From assembly GCF_020905335.1 (NCBI RefSeq), contig NZ_JAJJMN010000001.1:3596001-3660000 (forward strand): a stretch of DNA of 64,000 bases, in the 5' to 3' direction. Below are positions 8,547 to 19,980 of the stretch, in pieces (within the stretch, counting starts at the first letter, position 1; every line of letters begins with the position of its first letter). The notes beneath the pieces were generated by a model. That model made no database searches and was not told where the DNA came from. It saw only the letters and a program-made list of their open reading frames with translations. The DNA comes from Flavobacterium lipolyticum. Lineage in GTDB: Bacteria; Bacteroidota; Bacteroidia; Flavobacteriales; Flavobacteriaceae. The translations under genes and the position numbers were made by a program.

Positions 8547-10730
8547 ATGAAAAAAACTTTACTCAGTTTATTACTTATTGCCATTACTTTTTCGGCCAAA
8601 TCTCAGTCTTATCTGGGATATACACATGATAATTATGCAGGTGTACAAAGTGTTCTTTTTAATCCGGCTTCTATTGCCGATTCTCGTTTTAAAACCGATG
8701 TTAATCTGTTTTCAGTCAGTGGGACAGTAGCAAATGATCTTTATGGTGTTCGCCTTTTTGACGTGTATAAAAAAGGATATGATTTTGACAAGCAGTCTAT
8801 CATGACACCGGCTAACGCCAACAATGGTTTGGTTAATTTTGATATCATGGGGCCTTCTTTCATGTTTAATATTGCTCCAAAACATACCATTGCTGTTTTT
8901 ACAAGAGCGAGATCTATTACCAATGCCTATAATGTTAATGGTAGCCTTGTAAATGAAGTGAAAAATGGTTTAGATCATGCCAGTAACTTTAATTTTAACT
9001 TAGGTAATCCAAATGCAGTTTCTAATTCATGGGGAGAGCTTGGAGTTTCGTATGCTGCCGTTTTATGGCAGAACGATCAACATTTCTTAAAAGGAGGTTT
9101 AACAGCAAAATATCTTCAGGGAGGTGTAAATGGTTATGTTCAGGGTAGAGGAGTGAAAGTTTCATTTGTGGAGAACAAAGCCAATCCGAGAGCCAGTACA
9201 CTTTTTTCTGAAGGAGAAGTAACCGTAGGAGCAAGCCAGGACTTTGATGCTAATGAAGATTACAAGTTTGATGCTAATTCAAATGGTTTAGGTTTTGATT
9301 TTGGACTTGTTTACGAATGGAGACCTGAATACAAAAAGTACGATCTAAACAAGGCAACTAGAGCCGACAATAACTTTCGTGATTTGAATAAATACAAAGT
9401 GCGTTTTGGTCTTTCGGTTACCGATATTGGTTCGATCAATTACAGGAATTCAAAATTAGATACCTATAATGTTACCGGAGTGGTAACAGAGAAAATGATC
9501 AACGATGCCGATAACTTGTATGATTTCCTGAACGAGCATTATACAAAAATTTCGACTTCTAAAGGAGCTAGAACCAACTTACCAACAGCAATTCACGCTG
9601 ATGTAGATTGGAACATGTACAGAAAATTCTATTTAAATTTAAATGGAGATATCAGTATGGTGAGTGATTCTAAATTAAACGGAAGCAGTATTGCCAATCG
9701 CGTGAGTTTAACGCCTCGTTACGAAAGCAGATGGTTTAGTTTTTATGTACCGATGACCTGGATGGAATACAGCGGAATGCAGGTAGGATCAGGAATTCGT
9801 TTGGGAGCTTTCTTTATTGGTTCAGGTTCTGTTCTGACCAATTTGGTTTCAAAAGAATCCAAAGCGGTTGATTTTCATCTTGGGGTAAAAATTCCGGTTT
9901 ATCAGAAGAAATTCAAAGATACGGATGAAGACGGAGTAATCGATAAAGAAGACTCTTGCCGAAAAGTAGCAGGTCCGGAAGAAAATAACGGTTGTCCATG
10001 GCCAGATACAGACGGAGACAAAGTTTTTGATAAAGATGATGTTTGCCCAAGTGTTGCAGGTCCTGTAGAAAATAAAGGATGTCCTTGGAAAGATAGTGAT
10101 GGAGATACTTTACTAGACAATGTAGACGCTTGTCCTGCAGTTGCCGGTCCGGTAGAAAACAAAGGTTGTCCTTGGCCGGATACTGACAAAGATGGCGTTT
10201 TAGACAAAGACGACGCTTGTCCGGATGTTGCTGGTCCTGCAGAAAATAAAGGATGTCCTGTTTTAGATGCTGATAAAGACGGAGTTTTGGATAAAGATGA
10301 CGCTTGTCCGTTAGTGTATGGTCCTGCAGAAAATAAGGGTTGTCCTAAAGTTACAAAAGAAACATTAGCACAATTAAAAGTAGAGGCGAAGTCTATTTTC
10401 TTTACAAGCGGAAAAGCAACTTTAAGCGACGCCAAAAAAGGAGAGAATTCAGGTCGATTAGATGCAATCAAAGAGATCCTGAAAAATTATCCAAATGCTA
10501 AGTTTGCGATTAACGGACATACAGATAACACTGGAAATCCAAAAGCCAATAAGAAATTATCTGAGGCAAGAGCAAAAGTAGTAATGGATGCTTTGATTGA
10601 AAAAGGAGTAAATCCGGCTAACTTAAGTTCGCAGGGATTTGGATCTGCAAAACCGGTTCAGTCTAATAAAACGGCTAAAGGAAGAGCAGAAAACAGAAGA
10701 ACAGAAATTGTATATTTAGGTAATTTGTAA
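8547..10730 (+). CDS. DUF5723/TSP3-repeat OmpA-family outer membrane protein
   Basis: A 727-residue protein with three parts. A signal peptide and large N-terminal barrel-like region (about 20-450; YAGVQSVLFNPASIADSRF is typical of DUF5723) come first. Five calcium-binding thrombospondin type 3 repeats (about 456-600) follow, each with a D-x-D-x-D-G-V acidic loop, a C and a G-P-x-E-N-x-G-C-P ending. The OmpA C-terminal peptidoglycan-binding domain is about 602-727 (INGHTDNTG, LSEARAKVV, GRAENRRTEI). It probably links outer membrane and cell wall. The gene has its own promoter and a terminator at 10752-10788. Confidence 0.9.
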   Translation: MKKTLLSLLLIAITFSAKSQSYLGYTHDNYAGVQSVLFNPASIADSRFKTDVNLFSVSGTVANDLYGVRLFDVYKKGYDFDKQSIMTPANANNGLVNFDIMGPSFMFNIAPKHTIAVFTRARSITNAYNVNGSLVNEVKNGLDHASNFNFNLGNPNAVSNSWGELGVSYAAVLWQNDQHFLKGGLTAKYLQGGVNGYVQGRGVKVSFVENKANPRASTLFSEGEVTVGASQDFDANEDYKFDANSNGLGFDFGLVYEWRPEYKKYDLNKATRADNNFRDLNKYKVRFGLSVTDIGSINYRNSKLDTYNVTGVVTEKMINDADNLYDFLNEHYTKISTSKGARTNLPTAIHADVDWNMYRKFYLNLNGDISMVSDSKLNGSSIANRVSLTPRYESRWFSFYVPMTWMEYSGMQVGSGIRLGAFFIGSGSVLTNLVSKESKAVDFHLGVKIPVYQKKFKDTDEDGVIDKEDSCRKVAGPEENNGCPWPDTDGDKVFDKDDVCPSVAGPVENKGCPWKDSDGDTLLDNVDACPAVAGPVENKGCPWPDTDKDGVLDKDDACPDVAGPAENKGCPVLDADKDGVLDKDDACPLVYGPAENKGCPKVTKETLAQLKVEAKSIFFTSGKATLSDAKKGENSGRLDAIKEILKNYPNAKFAINGHTDNTGNPKANKKLSEARAKVVMDALIEKGVNPANLSSQGFGSAKPVQSNKTAKGRAENRRTEIVYLGNL

Positions 10731-10751
10731 GCCTAAACAGAATATAAAACC

Positions 10752-10788
10752 AAAAAGCCATTCGTAATTGAATGGCTTTTTTTATTTT
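10752..10788 (+). terminator. Terminator of the OmpA/TSP3 gene
   Basis: A 12-bp stem pairs 10752-10763 with 10770-10781 around a 6-nt loop and continues into a T-run. Confidence 0.85.
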
Positions 10789-10790
10789 TG
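10783..10790 (+). promoter_or_regulatory. -7 element for pyrF
   Basis: TATTTTTG matches TAnnTTTG. It overlaps the T-tail of the preceding terminator and lies 55 bp before the pyrF ATG. Confidence 0.45.
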
Positions 10791-10845
10791 CATACTTCTA
10801 AAATAGAATTATTTCTACTCTATTTGGAGAACTAAAAAATCAAGA

Positions 10846-11664
10846 ATGACAACACAACAACTACACGAACAAATTCTTTTAAAAAAATCATTTTTATGCG
10901 TTGGATTAGATCCTGATCTGACTAAAATTCCGCCACATTTATTAGAAACCGAAGATCCAATTTTTGAGTTCAATAAAGCAATAATTGATGCCACGCATGA
11001 TTTAGCAATAGGGTACAAGCCCAACACTGCTTTTTTTGAGGCTTACGGATTAAAAGGATGGCTTTCACTTCAGAAAACCATAAACTACATCAACGAGAAT
11101 TTTCCGGAAATGTTTACCATTGCCGATGCAAAACGTGGTGATATAGGTAATACATCAAGCATGTATGCCAAAGCTTTTTTTGAAGATTTAAATTTCGACA
11201 GTGTAACCGTTGCTCCTTATATGGGGAAAGATTCGGTAGAGCCTTTCCTGGCTTTTGAAAACAAACATACTATTATGCTGGCTCTGACTTCAAACGAAGG
11301 AGCATTTGATTTTCAGACGTTAAACGTTAACGGAAAAGAATTATACAAACAAGTTTTAGAAACGTCTAAAACCTGGAAAAATAGCCACAACCTTATGTAT
11401 GTGGTAGGCGCTACAAAAGCGGAATATTTTACTGAAATCAGGAAAATTGTTCCGGACAGTTTTTTATTGGTACCGGGAATTGGAGCTCAGGGCGGAAGCT
11501 TATCTGAAGTTTGTAAGTACGGAATGAACGATAAAGTTGGTTTGTTAGTCAATTCAGCGAGAGCCATTATCTACGCCTCAAAAGGAACTGATTTTGCTGA
11601 AAAAGCGAGAGAAGAAGCTTTGAAAGTTCAAAAAGAAATGGCTGTAATTTTAGGTGATAAATAA
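10846..11664 (+). CDS. pyrF: Orotidine 5'-phosphate decarboxylase
   Basis: A 272-residue protein, the length of the longer bacterial type 2 OMP decarboxylases. It converts OMP to UMP in the last step of de novo pyrimidine synthesis in the cytoplasm. The catalytic Asp-x-Lys-x-x-x-x-Asp motif is [11 protein letters not shown], with Lys96 central. The N-terminal [14 protein letters not shown] binds substrate, and [10 protein letters not shown] near the C-terminus is the phosphate-binding loop. It stands alone between terminators, so it is likely a single-gene unit. Confidence 0.96.
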   Translation: MTTQQLHEQILLKKSFLCVGLDPDLTKIPPHLLETEDPIFEFNKAIIDATHDLAIGYKPNTAFFEAYGLKGWLSLQKTINYINENFPEMFTIADAKRGDIGNTSSMYAKAFFEDLNFDSVTVAPYMGKDSVEPFLAFENKHTIMLALTSNEGAFDFQTLNVNGKELYKQVLETSKTWKNSHNLMYVVGATKAEYFTEIRKIVPDSFLLVPGIGAQGGSLSEVCKYGMNDKVGLLVNSARAIIYASKGTDFAEKAREEALKVQKEMAVILGDK

Positions 11665-11752
11665 AGTTTACAGTTTATAATCTTAGTTTTCAGCCTCAGT
11701 TTTCAGTCTCAGTGCTTGTTGTGGTCGAAAACTGAGACTGCGACTGTAAACT
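11665..11752. repeat. Imperfect inverted repeat after pyrF
   Basis: AGTTTACAGT (11665-11674) pairs with ACTGTAAACT (11743-11752) and CAGTCTCAGT (11704-11713) with ACTGAGACTG (11731-11740). The structure could fold between pyrF and the next gene and reduce read-through. It lacks a T-run. Confidence 0.65.
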
Positions 11753-11774
11753 GCAACCGAAAACTAAAACAAAC

Positions 11775-12575
11775 ATGAAACAGTTACAAGATCAGCTTGG
11801 TACTTTACATACTTTCGAAACAGCCCCAAAACGAATTATTTCTTTAGTTCCTTCTCAGACCGAGTTGCTATACGATTTGGGTTTAGAAGAAAAAATAGTA
11901 GGGATAACAAAGTTCTGCGTGCATCCGTATCATTTTAAGTCGACTAAAAAAATGGTTGGAGGAACGAAGAAGATTCATCTTGAAAAGATAAAACTGCTCC
12001 AACCCGATATTATCATTTGCAACAAAGAAGAAAATACGCCCGAGATTGTAGCGCAGTTAAGTACTATTTGCCCGGTTTGGGTGACCAATATTGTTTCAAT
12101 TGAGGATAATTTTCAAATGATTTCTGATTTTGGACAGCTTTTCAATTGCAGAATCGAAGCTCAGAAATGGAGCAATAAACTGCGCTTCGCTTTAGACGAT
12201 TTTAAAAAATACGTTCAGGACATTCCTGAGAAAAAAACGGCTTACTTTATTTGGAAGAATCCTTATATGGTAGCAGGTAATGACACCTATATTAATGAGT
12301 TATTAAAACTGAATCACTTTCAGAATATTTACGGTGATAAAGGCCGCTATCCGGAAATTGAACTCCGGAAAATGCGTCTGGAAGGCGATCCTGATTTGGT
12401 TTTTCTTTCTTCGGAGCCTTATCCATTCAAAGAAGAAGATGCTTTTGAAATAGGACGTTTTACCCATCATGCCAAAACTATTTTCGTCGATGGCGAAATG
12501 TTCTCCTGGCACGGAAGTCGATTGTTAAAGGCTTTTTCATACTTCAAATTACTACACGAAAGACTTAAAAATTAG
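11775..12575 (+). CDS. Helical-backbone metal/cobalamin receptor-like protein (BtuF family)
   Basis: A 266-residue protein of the Peripla_BP_2 family, which binds cobalamin or iron chelates for ABC import. The opening RIISLVPSQTELLYDLGLE is the conserved first strand and helix. QPDIIICNKEENTPEIV, the long linking helix and LVFLSSEPYPFKEED in the second lobe follow. No signal peptide or lipobox is seen, and no ABC permease or ATPase gene is adjacent. It may act in the cytoplasm or with a distant transporter. The stop codon TAG lies inside the first unit of a 201-bp tandem duplication. Confidence 0.8.
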   Translation: MKQLQDQLGTLHTFETAPKRIISLVPSQTELLYDLGLEEKIVGITKFCVHPYHFKSTKKMVGGTKKIHLEKIKLLQPDIIICNKEENTPEIVAQLSTICPVWVTNIVSIEDNFQMISDFGQLFNCRIEAQKWSNKLRFALDDFKKYVQDIPEKKTAYFIWKNPYMVAGNDTYINELLKLNHFQNIYGDKGRYPEIELRKMRLEGDPDLVFLSSEPYPFKEEDAFEIGRFTHHAKTIFVDGEMFSWHGSRLLKAFSYFKLLHERLKN

Positions 12576-12974
12576 TTTCAGGTTTTCGTTGTTTCAGGTT
12601 GCTTTACTTTGAACATAATTTAACCGCTAAGTCCGCTAAGATTTTTCGCAAAGTTCGCAAAGTTTTATATGTATAAAGCTTTGCGAACTTTCTGTTTTAT
12701 GCAAAATCATGGGCAAAAAAACTTTGCGGACTTTGCGGTTAAATACACAATTCAATAATCCTAAACCGCATATTAGTTTCAGGTTTTCGTTGTTTCAGGT
12801 TGCTTTACTTTGAACATAATTTAACCGCTAAGTCCGCTACGATTTTTCGCAAAGTTCGCAAAGTTTTATATGTATAAAGCTTTGCGAACTTTCTGTTTTA
12901 TACAAAATCATAGGCAAAAAAACTTTGCGGACTTTGCGGTTAAATACACAATCCAATAACCTTAAACTGCATAT
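12571..12974. repeat. 201-bp tandem duplication of a CGCAAAG-type repeat
   Basis: Two nearly identical units begin at 12571 and 12772. Each contains facing CGCAAAGTTCGCAAAG and CTTTGCGAACTTT words that can fold back, followed by AACTTTGCGGACTTTGCGGTTAA. The units differ by only a few bases, so the duplication is recent. A related single copy lies at 32504-32650 and a fragment at 28418-28450. Confidence 0.9.
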
Positions 12975-12992
12975 CAAATTAGCCCAAAAAAA

Positions 12993-13019
12993 ATGCCGGC
13001 ATCTCGAAGACGCCGGCAT
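12993..13019 (-). terminator. GC-rich hairpin with T-run on the minus strand
   Basis: ATGCCGGC (12993-13000) pairs with GCCGGCAT (13012-13019). The preceding A-run at 12986-12993 would be a T-run for leftward transcripts. No minus-strand gene lies immediately to the right. Confidence 0.5.
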
Positions 13020-15548
<2,529 letters not shown>

Positions 15549-15553
15549 TAAAA

Positions 15554-15660
15554 GGTTCTAAGGTTCTGAGGTTCTGAGAGACAAAGGTTCTAAGAGACAA
15601 AGGTTCAAAGGGACAAAGGTTCAAAGGGACAAAGGTTCAAAGGGACAAAGGTTCTGAGTT
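15554..15660. repeat. Tandem short repeats after katG
   Basis: AGGTTCT/AGGTTCTGAG words pass into four copies of a ~16-bp unit containing GGGACAAAGGTTCAAA. The inverse form (GTCCCTTTGAACCT) lies at 15741-15754 across the terminator, next to the end of purU. Confidence 0.85.
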
Positions 15661-15684
15661 TTGAACGTATATTTTTTAAAAGTT

Positions 15685-15724
15685 AACCCGACTAGTTTTT
15701 TTTAAAACCTGTCGGGTTTGTTTA
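15685..15724 (+). terminator. Terminator between katG and purU
   Basis: AACCCGAC (15685-15692) pairs with GTCGGGTT (15711-15718), with T-rich sequence on both sides. It can serve both convergent genes. Confidence 0.65.
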
Positions 15725-15770
15725 TTTAAGAGGGAAATCTATGTCCCTTTGAACCTCTGCGGCTTTGAGC

Positions 15771-16625
15771 CTAAGAAAAAACAACCGTTTTGTTACTGTA
15801 AACTATTGTTTTTCTTTCGGCATGTAATTTTATCGCTCTGGCTAAAACGATACGTTCTAAATCACGCCCTTTCATAATAAAATCCTCAACGGAATGTATG
15901 TGCGAAACTCTCGCAATGTCCTGTTCAATAATTGGCCCTTCATCCAGTTGTTCCGTCACGTAGTGGCTGGTTGCTCCAATAATTTTTACCCCTCGTTTAA
16001 AAGCCGAGTGATAAGGTTTAGCACCCGGGAAGGCCGGTAAAAACGAATGATGAATATTAATGATTTTATTTTCGTAAAGCGAAATCAATTTAGGGGTAAC
16101 GATCTGCATATAACGTGCCAGGACAATGAAGTTAATCTGGTATTTTTTTAACAGTTCAATTTGTTTGGCTTCACCTTCTTCTTTATTGTCTTTTGTAAAT
16201 GGAACACAGTGAAACGGAATATTAAATCGTTCGGCTACTGATCGCAACTCGTTATGATTACTAATAATGACAGGGATTTCTATATTTAATTCGTTAGCAC
16301 TGTAACGCCCAAGAATATCAAACAGACAATGATCGTATTTGGAGACAAACAGAGCCATTTTAGGTTTGTGTTCCTGATTGTACAATTCCCACGACATATT
16401 AAAGTCGGTAGCAATCGTTTTTGAAAAATCTTCTTTTATCGATTCGGCGCTCACATGTAGATTGGTGAGTTCACATTCCAGTCGCATAAAAAAAACATTT
16501 TGCTCTACATCAACATGTTGATCGATATAGGTAATGTTTCCTTCGACTTTAGCAATAAAAGTGGTCACTGCGGCAATGATTCCTTTTTGATCTTTGCAGT
16601 GCATCAGAATGGTTATTTTTTGCAT
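15771..16625 (-). CDS. purU: Formyltetrahydrofolate deformylase
   Basis: A 284-residue cytosolic enzyme that hydrolyses 10-formyl-THF to formate and THF, balancing one-carbon pools for purine synthesis. An N-terminal ACT domain (about 3-80; MHCKDQKGIIAAVTTFIAK) is regulatory. The C-terminal formyltransferase fold (about 88-284) carries the catalytic IHHSFLPAFPGAKPY and GATSHYVTEQLDEGPII. The ACT domain distinguishes PurU from PurN. It converges on katG. No -7 element was found near the start. Confidence 0.95.
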   Translation of the reverse strand: MQKITILMHCKDQKGIIAAVTTFIAKVEGNITYIDQHVDVEQNVFFMRLECELTNLHVSAESIKEDFSKTIATDFNMSWELYNQEHKPKMALFVSKYDHCLFDILGRYSANELNIEIPVIISNHNELRSVAERFNIPFHCVPFTKDNKEEGEAKQIELLKKYQINFIVLARYMQIVTPKLISLYENKIINIHHSFLPAFPGAKPYHSAFKRGVKIIGATSHYVTEQLDEGPIIEQDIARVSHIHSVEDFIMKGRDLERIVLARAIKLHAERKTIVYSNKTVVFS

Positions 16626-16714
16626 TTTGGTTTAGGTTATTGGTTAATCATTTAATTGCTAACTGTAAATCCCGATTACACAAATCAACGATTAAACAGT
16701 TAAACCATTAAAAG

Positions 16715-17440
16715 CTATTTTTTGTCCTGCATAGCAAAAACTTTCTTCAACAAAGGAGATGTTCTTGCATTGATGTTGGTACGAATGTCTTTTTCTTCTA
16801 CAGCAATCATTTTAAAAACACCTGCTAAAGCCTGATTTGTTGTATAATCAGTCAAATCCGGGTTTACTTTTCTTACCAAAGGAATGGTATTGTATTTTTT
16901 GATTATGTTTGTCCAGATTACATCAGCACCTACTTTTTCAAAAGAAGTTTTGATTACCGGATTGAATTTGCTGTACAAAGCGGTTGTTGTACTGTTTTGT
17001 AAATAACTGGTTGCAGCACTTTCGTTCCCCAATAAAATGTTTTTTGCATCGGTAAACGACATGTTTTTAACCGCAGAAACAAAGATTGGTGTAGCTTCTT
17101 TAACAGCATCTTCAGCAGCACGATTCATTGCTTTTATACCTTCATCGGCAAGAGAGGATAAACCAATTTTTCGTAAAGTAGCGTCAACCCTTTGTAATTC
17201 TTCCGGCATTAGGATTTTTACCGCTTCATTTTTGTAAAAACCATCCTCAGCGGTTAATTTGCTTACTTGCTGTGTAATTCCTTTGTTCAGGGCTTCCTTT
17301 AATCCCGAGGCAATATCAACACCGCTGTTACCTTTGATTTTTGATGACAATTGAGATAATTGATCTAAGGTTTTTTGTACCTGAGCATTAGAAGTGAAAG
17401 AAAACGTAAGCGTAAGTAACAGAAGTAGAATCTTTTTCAT
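16715..17440 (-). CDS. DUF4197 secreted protein
   Basis: A 241-residue protein with a signal peptide ending SNAQ (about residue 20). The mature part is helical and matches DUF4197 features: GLKEALNKGITQQVSKL near the start, KILMPEELQRVDATLRKIG, and a C-terminal TTNQALAGVFKMIAVEEKDIRTN. The family is widespread in proteobacteria and Bacteroidota and is periplasmic or OM-associated; its role is unknown. A good promoter lies at 17464-17497. Confidence 0.88.
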   Translation of the reverse strand: MKKILLLLLTLTFSFTSNAQVQKTLDQLSQLSSKIKGNSGVDIASGLKEALNKGITQQVSKLTAEDGFYKNEAVKILMPEELQRVDATLRKIGLSSLADEGIKAMNRAAEDAVKEATPIFVSAVKNMSFTDAKNILLGNESAATSYLQNSTTTALYSKFNPVIKTSFEKVGADVIWTNIIKKYNTIPLVRKVNPDLTDYTTNQALAGVFKMIAVEEKDIRTNINARTSPLLKKVFAMQDKK

Positions 17441-17463
17441 TAAAGTGTAATTTTATAAGTTTT

Positions 17464-17497
17464 CAAAAATACTACTTATTCAAAAATAAAGCCACAA
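17464..17497 (-). promoter_or_regulatory. Promoter of the DUF4197 gene
   Basis: On the minus strand a TATTTTTG -7 element (17471-17464) and a TTG (17497-17495) are 23 bp apart, matching the flavobacterial consensus. A second TATTTTTG lies at 17488-17481. Confidence 0.6.
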
Positions 17498-17540
17498 TTT
17501 TATTTCCGGAGAACAAACAATTTGTTGCAACCTTAACAAT

Positions 17541-17637
17541 GGGGTTTTGGAGGATCTAAGGTGCTGAGGTTCTGAGGGGCTAAGCTTTTATTGTTTTCAG
17601 AACTTTATTACCTCAGAACCTCAGCACCTTAGTACCT
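17541..17637. repeat. Inverted AGGTTC-word repeat pair
   Basis: Words such as GGTGCTGAGGTTCTGAGG (about 17551-17568) face CCTCAGAACCTCAGCACC (about 17601-17621), giving a near-perfect long hairpin. It belongs to the same family as the repeat at 1987. Confidence 0.8.
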
Positions 17638-17664
17638 TTTTGAGCAAATAGATTCTATAAATGC

Positions 17665-17703
17665 AAAAGCGGTTCAATTGTTTAAATTGAACCGCTTTTA
17701 ATT
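17665..17703 (-). terminator. Strong hairpin at the end of the 17.7-19.0 kb gene
   Basis: A perfect 15-bp stem pairs 17665-17679 with 17685-17699, bounded by A- and T-rich sequence. It lies just after the stop of the minus-strand gene. Confidence 0.8.
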
Positions 17704-17733
17704 TCTTGTACTTTGTAGGTACTAAATGTGTTT

Positions 17734-18993
17734 TTATTTTTGTATTACAAATTTACCGTCTTTCTCACAGTAAACATCATTCGAGTTAGATTCGTATTTT
17801 TTAAAGCATGAATCTCCTGTTTTCTCCACTAGAATAAAGCTGTTATTATACGAAATGAATTTTAACTCAACACCTTTATCAGTAGTAATTGTTGTTTTAT
17901 CATTAACTACTACAAAATCAACTTCTCCGTTATCCTTGTAAGCCCAAACTTTTGCTGCGGTTGGATCATTAGATTCCATGATACTTCCTTCTGCATGATT
18001 GGCAAAACGATCGGTTTTTAATTTTCCTGTCAGTTTTTTATCATTTTGAGACACGCTTCCATTGATATAGATAAAGTAAGCCGAATCAAATGTTGGGTTT
18101 TCAACTTTAGCAGTTAAGTTTTTTTGATTAACCGTCATTAAACTTGTAATATTTGCTTGAGCTTCGCCTGGCCATAAACTCATCATACCGGCACCTTGTT
18201 TAGCTGTTTCAAGATATTCTAAAGATTTATCAAAGTTTAACAGAAACATTTGTGTTAAGGCTAAGTTCAGGTAAATTACTTTGTTGTAATCTTTCGGCTT
18301 TAATTTTTTGTATTCTTTACCAACATAACTCAAATAGAATTTTTCTAATTCTGAAAGGTAGGATTGGTCTAAAGAATTGGCAGCAATTTTGTTTAAAAAT
18401 TCATCTGTTTTAGTGTTAAACTCAACAAGTTCATTAAACTCCTCCGCTTTTTCAAATAAACCGTAGTTTAAAGTAAATTCTTTTTCAGTAATAAGAATGT
18501 TATTGTCAGTAAGGTATTTATATCCTATATTATTCAAATCGCTGGCTAAGCTTTGATTTGGTTTTCCGTTAACATAAGTACCAGAATACATTCTGGCATT
18601 TGTACCTTTTTCATATAAGATTTCATTGTTTTTTCCTAAAACTAAATATTTGAAATCTCCATCTAAAAGGTAAGTACCATTATCGGCTCTTTTATAAGTA
18701 GCTCCTTTGTACCCCATTAAAACGCGAACGTCGGGATTGGTTGTGTCTTTTTTAGTGTAATCTTCAATTGTATTTTTAGTAGCATTATGCTCATAAGTTT
18801 TTGAATTCTTCTTGGCATACGTTGCATTCCAGGTGTCATCTCCCTGTATGATGATGTTATATGTTTTAATGTTTTTAAAGGAATCTGATTTTGGGATGGT
18901 AATTTTAACTTTTTTCTTGTTAGTGTCTGCTTTTTGAGCATAAGAAGTACCACTGATTAGGGCTAGCAGTAATAATAATGTAATTTTTCTCAT
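17734..18993 (-). CDS. Secreted hypothetical protein (419 aa)
   Basis: A 419-residue protein from the ATG at 18993. A frame extension to 19011 would put the start inside the -7 element (19016-19009), so the shorter start is chosen. The signal peptide ends near SYAQ. Two parts follow: a region with repeated short beta motifs (GTYLLDGDFKYLVLG, TYVNGKPNQSL) resembling MORN-like surfaces, and a C-terminal half with DSAYFIYINGSVSQNDKKL. No catalytic motif is seen. It is probably a periplasmic or surface protein of unknown function. Confidence 0.8.
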   Translation of the reverse strand: MRKITLLLLLALISGTSYAQKADTNKKKVKITIPKSDSFKNIKTYNIIIQGDDTWNATYAKKNSKTYEHNATKNTIEDYTKKDTTNPDVRVLMGYKGATYKRADNGTYLLDGDFKYLVLGKNNEILYEKGTNARMYSGTYVNGKPNQSLASDLNNIGYKYLTDNNILITEKEFTLNYGLFEKAEEFNELVEFNTKTDEFLNKIAANSLDQSYLSELEKFYLSYVGKEYKKLKPKDYNKVIYLNLALTQMFLLNFDKSLEYLETAKQGAGMMSLWPGEAQANITSLMTVNQKNLTAKVENPTFDSAYFIYINGSVSQNDKKLTGKLKTDRFANHAEGSIMESNDPTAAKVWAYKDNGEVDFVVVNDKTTITTDKGVELKFISYNNSFILVEKTGDSCFKKYESNSNDVYCEKDGKFVIQK

Positions 18994-19008
18994 AGGTTTA
19001 TTTTTGCC

Positions 19009-19016
19009 CAAATATA
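19009..19016 (-). promoter_or_regulatory. -7 element of the 419-aa secreted protein gene
   Basis: TATATTTG on the minus strand matches TAnnTTTG and lies 15 bp before the ATG at 18993. It rules out the upstream start at 19011. Confidence 0.6.
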
Positions 19017-19311
19017 GGAATATGACAGTGAAGCTAACTACTAAAGAAGATGTTTTTAAATGAAAAAAAAAGCCTTGCTGAATAAACGGTATTGCATCAG
19101 TTACTTAAGGAGTTGGATATTAGAATTAGTATGAAATAGGGTCTGTTTTGAATAAAATTTAATTTGAAAGAATTATACGATATATAAATAAGGGACAGTA
19201 AAAATTAGCTGAATAAGATAGCCTATTCGAATATTATTTTTCCAAAATTGCCACAAAAAGGATGAAGTTATTTTTGAAACCACTTAGCCCCTCAGAACCT
19301 AAGTACCTTTT
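19017..19311. other. Intergenic region without a gene
   Basis: AT-rich sequence between two minus-strand genes. An AGGTTC-type word repeat in inverse form (CCCCTCAGAACCTAAGTACC) lies at about 19288-19307. Confidence 0.5.
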
Positions 19312-19932
19312 CTAAAAGATCCTTCCTTCAAGATTTTTCCTGGATATCTGTTTAATTCCCGTATTGGTATAGGAGTAGCTGGAGGCTTCCGTCCATTTCC
19401 AATTGAAATTAGTGCCACCGTCTATAGCGGCTGCCGAGTAGATGATTTTAATATTATCATTTGTAGTGGCCATTTTTAACCATAGAAAAAATTCTCTGGT
19501 GTTGGCTAAGGTTTCATTTTTGGTACAGGTCTGCAGGTCTTCTAAAACGTCCGGATCCTCTTTGAACCATTGTTTTAAAAATCCTAAATGCGTTTCAGAG
19601 CATTGATACCCCAGATTGAGTGCCCAAAGGAATTTACATTTCAGATTGCTTTCATCGGCTTTTTTATCACCATCCCAATGACATTCATGATCCAGGCTTG
19701 TAGTGATGAATCCTAGCGCTGCCCGCTGTGGATCGGTTAAGGTTTTGATATAATCTTCATTGAGCTGCAAAACACCTTTTTTGTCTAACCAGAGGATCTT
19801 AACATAATCAACCTGATTGGCAGCAGTCTTACTTTCAGGTTGCTTTTGTGAGGTATTTGGCTGGGGTGTTTGGGAAAAAATACAAGAATAAAAACTTAGA
19901 AAAAGGAACAAAAAAAACGGACGTAGATTCAT
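19312..19932 (-). CDS. Secreted hypothetical protein (206 aa)
   Basis: A 206-residue protein with a hydrophobic signal segment ending IFSQ (about residue 20). A proline/glutamine-rich linker follows, then a domain with four conserved-looking cysteines (DHECHWDG, LKCKF, YQCSETHLG, QTCTKN) and aromatic-rich helices. I do not recognise the family. The cysteines suggest a disulphide-stabilised periplasmic or extracellular domain. It lies 48 bp downstream of the Coa1-type gene on the same strand. Confidence 0.7.
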   Translation of the reverse strand: MNLRPFFLFLFLSFYSCIFSQTPQPNTSQKQPESKTAANQVDYVKILWLDKKGVLQLNEDYIKTLTDPQRAALGFITTSLDHECHWDGDKKADESNLKCKFLWALNLGYQCSETHLGFLKQWFKEDPDVLEDLQTCTKNETLANTREFFLWLKMATTNDNIKIIYSAAAIDGGTNFNWKWTEASSYSYTNTGIKQISRKNLEGRIF

Positions 19933-19980
19933 AATGTAGTATCGTAAACGGGGTTTAGGTGAAGGTATTTTGTTTGTTTT

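Noticed and set aside
9902..10471. 189-codon frame opposite the TSP3 repeats
   Set aside because: It mirrors the repetitive codons of the OmpA/TSP3 gene and is low-complexity (Ser/Pro/Gly) without features.
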